The translations under genes were made by a program, and so were the position numbers. Below, one piece after another: positions 57,698 to 64,000 of a stretch of 64,000 bases of DNA. The DNA lies in assembly GCF_010093595.1 (NCBI RefSeq), contig NW_022985472.1, positions 87,883-151,882 of the forward strand. Direction: 5' to 3'. The notes under the pieces are model-generated. The model was given only the letters and a program-made list of their open reading frames with translations, made no database searches and was not told the DNA's origin. Position 1 is the stretch's first letter. Each line of letters opens with the position of its first letter. This DNA is from Mytilinidion resinicola (taxonomy: Eukaryota; Ascomycota; Dothideomycetes; Mytilinidiales; Mytilinidiaceae).

Positions 57698-57736
57698 AGC
57701 TTGAGGCGATGAGAAAGGGCTAATAATAGAGGCACT

Positions 57737-57821
57737 TTCAAGGCGTGATAACCTTCAAGGCGTGATAACCTTCAAGGCGTGATAACCTTCAAGGCGTGAT
57801 AACCTTCAAGGCGTGATAACT
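57737..57821. repeat. 17-base tandem repeat x 5
   Basis: Five copies of TTCAAGGCGTGATAACC, the first four identical and the fifth ending in T, starting 40 bases after the stop codon of the 340-codon gene, in its probable 3' untranslated region or terminator. Near-identity implies recent expansion. Confidence 0.92.
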
Positions 57822-58327
57822 TACCTGGCGACGCATCTATATCTAATCGGAAAAGGATGAAGTGATTCGCTCTTATAAGCTGGGCAAAGTCTGACAAGAG
57901 TCCAAATCACTTATGATAAAGTAGCATCTACTCGACAAGGGACGCAAAGCAAATCAGAGGTTGATGAAGTGGCTAAACTATATGAGCCGGTCACTATCAC
58001 AATACGGTAACTCCTTTCCCCAAACAAAAACTCCATGCTCGTGACGCCAAGTTATTTTCTTAAATCTGTATGTAAAAAGTGAGGACTCTTATTAGAGTAA
58101 TCTTAGTGAAGATGCAACCTCAGCTCCGAGCCAAAGGAAATTCAATATGAGCTCCACAATTAGCTACCCAGTACCATTTCCCCCTTAAATCCCAAATTTC
58201 ATGCCCATGAACTAAAAGATGACCAATATGAAGAACATGTAACCTTGATTCCGAGCCAGAGAATATTCAATCTGAACCTTAATCTCTGACGTAGAGTAAC
58301 GCAAGCTTCGCTGTGAGACCATCGCTA
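57822..58327. other. Intergenic region with a degenerate ~120-base direct repeat
   Basis: Between convergent genes. Segments near 58095-58160 and 58225-58285 resemble each other (CTCCGAGCCAAAGGAAATTC against TTCCGAGCCAGAGAATATTC, each preceded by AAGATG/AAGAACATG and followed by AATATGAGCT/AATCTGAACC), an old tandem duplication. No gene. Confidence 0.5.
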
Positions 58328-58945
58328 TCAACGATCCCTCAGGACGTCTTCGATCGATTGATCTATTTCTCGCAACTGAACGAGTCTTTGCTCTAACCTC
58401 TCGCGCTCCGCCTCCGAGCCACCACCCTCAGCCTCCAGGTCATTCAAAAGGGCTTCAAGCGCTTCGGAAAAAGATCGCCTAGCCTCCTGTCCCTCCCGTA
58501 CAGTGTTCTGTAACTGCTCCTGCATCTCCTGGCCGCGCTGCTCAGCCTCCCGCGCCTCTCGTGCGGCCACTACCTCCCGTTGGCGAGCTCCGTTTAGCTC
58601 CCTCCTAGCCTCCTGCATCGCACGTGGGGCCACCAAACAGCGTTGATGTCGATGAGTTTCGTCCCGTCCCCTCGTCCCGTTCCCTCTGTATAGCTTAGTC
58701 CTACATAAGGGGCAAGTGTCCACATTAGGATTGTTGCTTGAGAACCAGTCAGCAAGGTAGCTCCGGCCAAAGATGTGGCTGCATCCAGTAATCCCAGTAA
58801 TTTGAATCGCGGGATCATCCACTCCGAATTCGCAATGGCAAATTGGGCATTCGGGCAAGTCTAGATCGGCTAGAACGCTATCATTAACCTGGATGATGTT
58901 GTTCTGCATGAATTCCTCAGAGGTTTTTAGCAAAGCGGTAGACAT
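58328..58945 (-). CDS. RING-finger protein 2, 205 codons, RING lacks a zinc cysteine
   Basis: N-terminal RING (residues ~32-85): CPIC, then GCSHIFGRSYLADWF, then CPLCRTKLY. Compared with its paralogues (GAECLAEW, GHQCLVDW) the Cys before Leu is replaced (SYL), so a zinc ligand is missing in addition to the family's usual Gly substitution. From residue ~110 to the end is a long charged helix (REAEQRGQEMQEQLQNTVRE ... LEQRLVQLREIDQSIEDVL) that should form a coiled coil. The frame is clean and unmutated. If expressed, it may bind only one zinc ion well, so E3 activity is doubtful; a dominant or scaffold role is possible but inferred. Transcribed divergently from nothing close; convergent with the 340-codon gene. 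Confidence 0.8.
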   Translation of the reverse strand: MSTALLKTSEEFMQNNIIQVNDSVLADLDLPECPICHCEFGVDDPAIQITGITGCSHIFGRSYLADWFSSNNPNVDTCPLCRTKLYRGNGTRGRDETHRHQRCLVAPRAMQEARRELNGARQREVVAAREAREAEQRGQEMQEQLQNTVREGQEARRSFSEALEALLNDLEAEGGGSEAERERLEQRLVQLREIDQSIEDVLRDR

Positions 58946-59793
58946 AATCGAAGGATTGCTTAAGTTTGTAGTAACCGTGGCTTGTAGAAGAATGGGTCGC
59001 GGCTATTGAGAAATGTGTGGTGTGAGGTGTGGTGTTGAAATGGTCGGAATTGGACGATGTTAGGAATTCGGGTTGAACTTCTATTCATGTGGCGTTATAG
59101 CGCGATAAAAGGTGAATATTGTAGAAGGTGAGTGCCAAGCGCGATAAACGTAAATAACATGATGATAGAGTGAATTAGCTATGTTCACCAGTCACCATCC
59201 TTCAGGAAAGGCGTCTCTCACAAACGCACCTCGAAAGCTGCCCGGCAGCGGTTTGGATCAGGCTCATGCACCTAGAGGCCTCCAGACGATACTCTTAGGC
59301 TGGAAAAGTAGCGCACATTCACTTTTTGGGATTTGAACCCTACAGTCTACCACCTTCACGTTAGGGTCTTTTCACAAGCTCGAAGGGCCTCAATATGTAT
59401 ACTTGAGTTTCTACTACAAATACCCGGTAAACACAATAGAATTGCACGTGTTTCCCAGTTTACGAATTCATGTAGAAAGGGGATTGAAACTAATAACAAG
59501 GGCTGGATATGCAAGGGAATCCAATGGAGAAACCCCTTCCCCATCCCGAAATGAGGCTTAAGCAACGAATTCAGTACCATGCTCTGAATTTCGTAAATAG
59601 GCTAGAAGCAAGTGAACTATCGTAAAGGCAATGCACCATAACGGAGCCCATCTCGTCAGTTGCTCCCTCACTCCTAGCTAGCCAAGAGTAGCTACTCTGA
59701 TAATCTTGGTAGACGCACTTGTTTATGAGGTAGCAGAGACATACTGACAAGATGTTCCTAGCGCCCGCCGAGGCTCAAGGTCTTTCGAAAAGC
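58946..59793. other. Intergenic region between RING genes 2 and 3
   Basis: Normal composition, likely holding the promoter of RING gene 2 (58946-59100) and the 3' flank of RING gene 3. Open frames of 73-74 codons on both strands at 59333-59580 overlap each other and have no support. Confidence 0.35.
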
Positions 59794-60309
59794 TTACTTC
59801 TCGTCTTGCTCGGCCCGTGGTGCACGGCGGTGGGCATCTTGCTCCCGCTCCCTGCGCCTCGCCCTTCGTTCACGCCGCCGATGCTGCCGAAGTTCTAGGA
59901 CCTGCCGCTCACCCGCCTCTCTATATCGATCTAGCATGTCTTGGAGAATGAAAGACTGTGCTCGAATCTCGTCCCGTCCCACATCTGCCGCAGATAATGA
60001 CCGAATATAACGTGTTTGTGCCTCTATGTCCTCGTCCCATTTCGACTTCCCGTAGAGCGGACTACGACACAGCGGACATTTGTTTTTGTTGGCGTTAGTA
60101 TTGTCGCTTGTTAGCCAGTCGACTAAGCATTGGTGACCGAAAACGTGCTGGCATTCAGATGTAAATCGAATCCAGACCGCAGGGTGGCTGGCATTGAATT
60201 CTTCGTAACAGATTTGGCAGTTCTCCAAGAGTGCAGGGTTGGAAGGGTCAACATTGCTAAGCATAGTGCAAATGAAGCCCTCGGCCGTAGATGGGAGAAA
60301 GGCGGACAT
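59794..60309 (-). CDS. RING-finger protein 3, 171 codons, basic coiled tail
   Basis: RING at residues ~31-85: CQICYEEF, then SECQHVFGHQCLVDWL, then CPLCRSPLYG, keeping the Cys that RING protein 2 has lost. The C-terminal third (from ~residue 130) is very Arg-rich (LELRQHRRRERRARRRERE) and probably an extended helix that could bind nucleic acid or act as a nuclear localisation signal. Same domain order as RING protein 2 and same strand, 848 bases apart, so the two probably arose by tandem duplication long ago. RING protein 1 has the opposite order (RING at the C-terminus). Role in ubiquitination is inferred from the domain only. Confidence 0.82.
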   Translation of the reverse strand: MSAFLPSTAEGFICTMLSNVDPSNPALLENCQICYEEFNASHPAVWIRFTSECQHVFGHQCLVDWLTSDNTNANKNKCPLCRSPLYGKSKWDEDIEAQTRYIRSLSAADVGRDEIRAQSFILQDMLDRYREAGERQVLELRQHRRRERRARRREREQDAHRRAPRAEQDEK

Positions 60310-60514
60310 TGTTGTTCGTAGTTTGGTTGACGGAGTTGTGGTTGGTGGGTAGTGAAAACGCGGTGTGGCTTTTTCAGCGTGTGGAGTGTGAGCGGTCTCA
60401 GGTTGTCGTAAGTTCGATGTTATTTATAAGTATATCTAGAATAAGGCTACTCTACGTCAGGAGCTGACTACGAGGCATTCAAGGACAAGTCGTCCGGTTA
60501 GTGTCGGCTATAAC

Positions 60515-60797
60515 ACTCAGGTTGAAATTGATGTGAACTCTGATTTCTATAGACGTCTAGCTAGTTGTATATATACTAGGGGAAGGAAGGGGGCCACCCC
60601 CAGGGTGGCGCGCTAGTAAGTTCAGATGAGCCCTGCACAGCTGAGGCTTCAGCTCGGTTCTCTACAGCTGAGATTTCAGCTGGGTTCTCTACAGCTGATG
60701 TTCGGAGAGTAGCTTTCTGGCATATGAGTTGTTGATCCTAGGTTGTAGTGCTGCAACCTGAGTCACCCCACAGCAACGAAAGATGCTGAATCCCAAC
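60515..60797 (-). repeat. LTR of the copia element (3' LTR on the minus strand)
   Basis: Lies just beyond the end of the copia coding region and matches the RIPed LTR at 27296-27556. It contains a 27-base tandem repeat (60637-60700, ACAGCTGAGGCTTCAGCTCG + GTTCTCT) and a TATA-like TATATATAC near 60570. Exact ends were not fixed; the start on the minus strand is near TTGGGATTCAGC. Confidence 0.7.
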
Positions 60798-60805
60798 GTC
60801 CATTC

Positions 60806-63645
60806 CTAGATCCTGCTAGTAACGTCCTGTAGATTTAGCTGTTGAACGAACAGCTCGTGCTTTTGTCGAGGGAGGGCCTTCGTAAGCCCATCTGCAATCA
60901 TATGTTCGGATGCCACCCAATCAATTCGTACGTGACCGGCTTGTACTTCCTGACGAAGCCAGTGGTTGTGAATGTCTACGTGCTTTAGTGACGTATTCAA
61001 ATGCCCGCCCGATTTGCTGAGTAGTCGAATTGTTTGTTGGTTATCGCATAGAATAGTTATCACCTCATTTCCCTCAAGAACAAGGTCCAGTGACGTGAAC
61101 AATCGTTGCCACCACATGAATTCCGACACGGCGTTGGAAACAGCAGTGAGCTCGGCATCCGTAGATGATTTTGTGACATGGTTTTGTTTTGTTGCTTTCC
61201 AATCTACAGGGCCCCCGAATAGTTTCAGGATGTAGCCCTGCGAGCTGCGGCGTGTGATGGAATCGTCGGCGAAGCTGGCATCACTAGCCCTAACGAGCAT
61301 TTAATCCGTATCAACGGTGCTGCCATCGTAGCAGAGAGCGTAGCCACGCGTTTGGTATAGGTATGCAATAGCCCTATTAGCAGTATAGTAGTGGCCTGCC
61401 GATGGATTCCGGCTAAATTCTGCCAGCCTAGAACACGTACGTGCGATGTCTGGGCGCGTGTTGATGGCTGCGTATAGTAGGGACCCAATTTTCTGTTGGT
61501 ATCCGTGTATTGAGAGGGCACTGGCTTCTTGTTCGTATGGAATGAGGTTGTCAATGGCTAGGGGTGTATGGACCCGTAGTGCATCTTTCTAATAGAATTT
61601 TCCTGCAATTTTATTAAGGTACGAATCCTGGCATAGCTACAGCCGTTTTATAGGGCGATTACGGAGTATTCAAATTCCTAGGAACCAGCTGGCCTCGCCT
61701 ATATCCTTTATCTTGTATCTGGCTATAATCGCATGTTTAAACGCTGTTAGGTAATAGTTGTATTACGGTATACAGCACGCAATAAGATTGTCTATATAGA
61801 AGAATACAATAAAATAGGGGCTAATAAATAGGCACGGAATTCCTAGAACTTCCCTTAGGCCTAGTTCCCGTAGCGTTTTGGATTAATTGTTTAGCTAGAG
61901 AAGGGGGGAACAACGTAGGCTGTATAGGCCCTTGTTTACCTTTAGCACGTATCCGGGATATTTAAATCCATCCGGATACTTAATATATACTAGCTTATTA
62001 AGTTCCGGGTTTGTAAATGCTAATACGGCGTCTGCCTGCTAGGTGTTAAGATCTGCTGCTATAATAAGGGCAGCACAGGCACGGAACGTTTGTCCAGCTA
62101 GTGTTGCTGTGTATATATCCTCTTCCGTTGCCTTTTATAGGTCCCTGCGTACATAAAGGCGTGCTTTATAATATAGTAGATGCCCGTTCTTATTAAATTT
62201 GTACGTGAATACCCACGTAATAGGGATTATATAGAGCTTTAAATCTATAAATTGTTCTACAGCAGTAAACGTTCCACGGCTTACTAGGTTATCTAGTTCG
62301 CGTTTTGCTGCCGCTATAAACCCGTCCCGTTCGGGATGGTTTCGTAGTTGTTTCCAGTGCCTTGGTGCTTCCTGGAGAGAATCCCTGTGAGGGCCTGCTG
62401 GTGCAGTAGTAGGGCCTGCCGTATACGTTGCTTATAGTGCAAGGGCCGCGGCAAAGGCGGAATATAGGCCCGGCAGGGCATCGTCGTACGCATCGTGTTC
62501 GGCGATAGCCGAATGCAGCGCTGTACGGGGCTTAGCTGGTTTTTTGTCTTGTACAGGACAAGAGGACGAATCTATAGGCGCTGTAGATGCCGTAGTGGCC
62601 GTTATGGCAGCTAATGCTGTAGTGGCTGTAGTGGCCGTAGTGGCCGTAGTGGCCGTAGTGGCCGTAGTAGCCGTAGGGGATATAGATCCGCTGTTCCTGT
62701 CCACCCCCGAGGCTACGGAGATAGAACGGGACAATAGCGTAGCCGATTGCACGGGGGATCTAGATCTTGGTAACAGCGTGTCCGTAGGTGTAGGCAGGCC
62801 AGCTGCGCTTTCCGCGGACGAATATTTGCTGTCTAGTTCGGTTAATAGCTGTTAAGGCTGTTGCCGCGGACGTACAATAATAGTATCTAGTAATTTGTTG
62901 TTACTGTCGTCGTTAACACTATATACGCGTGGTTCTTATTGTTATTTCTATTCCTATTTATTATATTCCAGCGTTTGTATAAGCTGTTTAATAGGCACCT
63001 ATAATTCGGCTGCAAAGTCTATCTCTATATAGCTATAGAACTTTTCTTTATTAAATATAACATCCCGTGTTTATATAGCCTTTTCTAGGCTAGGAACCTA
63101 GATAAAATAGATGTTTAATAATTTGTAGCCTACTAGGTAGCCTATATATACACGGGGCGTTGTCTTCGGCATTTTAGGTAGGTGCTTTTTCAGCGTATAG
63201 GCACGGCAGCCAAATACCCGTAGATGGGCAATGCTTAGGTTAACCGGCGTAATTCCTAAGCCCTCCTGTATAGCAATCTAGGGGGTTTTCCATCCGATAG
63301 ATTCTATAGGCGTTCTGTTTAGTAGATAGGCAGCTGTATTATATAGGAATAGCTAGAGATTTCCAGGTAGGTTATACTGCGCACGCAGGCAATAGGCTTT
63401 AAGAATAAGGATTCCACCTGCACGTTCTGCACTACTATTCTATATATAGTTTCCTGGCGTTAATTATTCTAGGACAATACTATGTTTACGTATCCAGACA
63501 TAAAATAGATAATCTTCACGGCTGCCTAGAATGCGTTTGCTATTAGTCTTTAGGAATTAAATAGTAACGCCAGGGAATTAAGTTTCTAGCTTAGCTACTT
63601 CTTCTATTAGGGCCTAGGGTAGTTCGCTCGGCGTGTTAATATTCC
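60806..63645 (-). mobile_element. Ty1/copia pol (IN-RT-RNase H), partly RIPed, cut by a Fot1 insertion
   Basis: Read on the minus strand from high to low coordinates. Integrase C-terminal part (about 63600-63100): HLRVFGCRAYTLKKHLPKM, a copia hallmark. Linker with a 9-base tandem repeat giving (ATT)n in protein (62619-62672). Reverse transcriptase from about 62380 (RHWKQLRNHPERDGFIAAAK, TWVFTYKFN, YVLKVNKGLYSLR), YVDD box changed to YIDN (~61800), IKDIGEASWFLGI (~61710). RNase H from ~61530 (QQKIGSLLYAAINTRPDIAR, YADASFADD-type block, DGLTKALPRQKHELF) to the stop at 60806. One TAA at 61301-61303 splits the RNase H. RIP is heavy above ~61560 and light below, so the mutation gradient ends inside the gene. 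The rest of the element lies beyond the Fot1 insertion. Confidence 0.88.
62619..62672. repeat. 9-base tandem repeat GTAGTGGCC x 6
   Basis: Six units inside the copia linker region; on the minus strand they encode Ala-Thr-Thr repeats. It explains long open frames on both strands here. Confidence 0.9.
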
Positions 63646-63758
63646 TAGTTACGTAATATTTCGTGGATTCGCACTAACGTAATCCACAAGTTAGTGGCCC
63701 GCACAAGCTAGTGGCCCACCCAACTCAACACGCGACGCGTCGTCCAACAACCACCCCA
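63646..63758. mobile_element. Left end of a third Fot1/pogo-type element (continues past the window)
   Basis: The sequence changes abruptly from RIPed copia DNA to unmutated DNA. The terminus contains a 17-base motif twice (ACAAGTTAGTGGCCCGC and ACAAGCTAGTGGCCCAC, 63689-63722), which resembles the half-repeats of the two other Fot1 elements in this window. The exact first base is not fixed; a TA lies at about 63650. Confidence 0.65.
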
Positions 63759-64000
63759 ATGGCAGCACCACAACAACAAGAAGCCATCTTTCAAGAAGGC
63801 AGAGTTATTCTAGGCGTTCAAGCCTACAAGACCGGCCAAATTACATCCTTCCGAGGCGTTGAGAAACTATACGATGTGCCCAGAAAGACGGTTACGCGTC
63901 GCGCCCGTGGTATTCCTCCACAACGCGGTGCTATCTCCAAAAATCGCCGTCTTACACCTGTACAAGAAGAGGTTCTTGTACAGAGGATTCTGTCGATGGA
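63759..64000 (+). CDS. Fot1/pogo transposase, N-terminal 80 codons, open to the window edge
   Basis: From ATG 63759 the frame stays open to the end: MAAPQQQEAIFQEGRVILGV, then AYKTGQITSFRGVEKLYDVP and RKTVTRRARG, a psq/CENP-B-type helix-turn-helix that binds the terminal repeats, followed by RLTPVQEEVLVQRI, the start of the second (CENP-B) DNA-binding domain. No stop and no RIP signature in this part, in contrast to the two other copies. It could be a recently arrived, potentially complete gene; the DDE domain lies outside the window. Partial at the 3' end. Confidence 0.85.
   Translation, partial: MAAPQQQEAIFQEGRVILGVQAYKTGQITSFRGVEKLYDVPRKTVTRRARGIPPQRGAISKNRRLTPVQEEVLVQRILSM

Noticed and set aside
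59320..59400. Possible tRNA (minus strand GGGTTCAAATCCC resembling a T arm)
   Set aside because: No matching acceptor stem, D arm or anticodon stem at the right distances.
59333..59580. 73- and 74-codon ORFs on opposite strands
   Set aside because: Mutually overlapping, no motif, between two RING genes with ordinary intergenic composition.
62544..62855. 103-codon plus-strand ORF (Val/Ala repeats)
   Set aside because: Shadow of the 9-base tandem repeat in the copia linker, which is coding on the minus strand.

Overview
The window looks like a filamentous ascomycete (Pezizomycotina, perhaps a Dothideomycete) and is dominated by repeat-induced point mutation (RIP). Most of the sequence is A+T-rich, saturated with TpA and poor in CpA/TpG, while many CpG remain. 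Decayed genes keep one long reading frame interrupted almost only by TAG/TAA where Gln or Trp codons are expected. Short introns, RING proteins with a fungal-type zinc core, chromodomain Ty3/gypsy elements, Ty1/copia and Fot1/pogo elements all fit this placement. No rRNA, tRNA or CRISPR array was recognised.

Layout. 0-9 kb: three RIP-killed genes (an unknown Cys-rich protein, a nucleoside-monophosphate kinase with an intron, an Est1-type protein), a truncated kinase-like fragment and two minisatellites. 10.5-12.9 kb: a less mutated island with a 175-codon unknown gene carrying one amber codon and a sirtuin gene with one intron and a one-base frame break in an A tract. 13-35 kb: heavily RIPed repeat DNA in which I can place duplicated pieces of the left-hand genes, a copia LTR, several tandem repeats and decayed unnamed frames. 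35-48 kb: a nested stack. An outer chromovirus-like gypsy element is split by a 1.3-kb TIR element (8-bp target duplication) and by a second complete gypsy element (520-bp LTRs, 5-bp duplication). 48-54.6 kb: two more members of the TIR-element family and two 1.85-kb Fot1/pogo elements with TA duplications. 55.2-60.3 kb: a gene-bearing island with three RING-finger paralogues and a 340-residue helical protein. 60.5-64 kb: a copia element on the minus strand, interrupted at the right edge by the start of an apparently undamaged Fot1/pogo transposase gene.

The plausibly functional genes are the three RING proteins, the 340-residue protein, possibly the sirtuin, and the right-edge transposase. 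Nothing here forms an obvious pathway; the organising theme is transposition, nesting and RIP, with RIP spilling into neighbouring genes (RING gene 1) and killing duplicated host-like genes. All family assignments are by eye from motifs; no database search was run.
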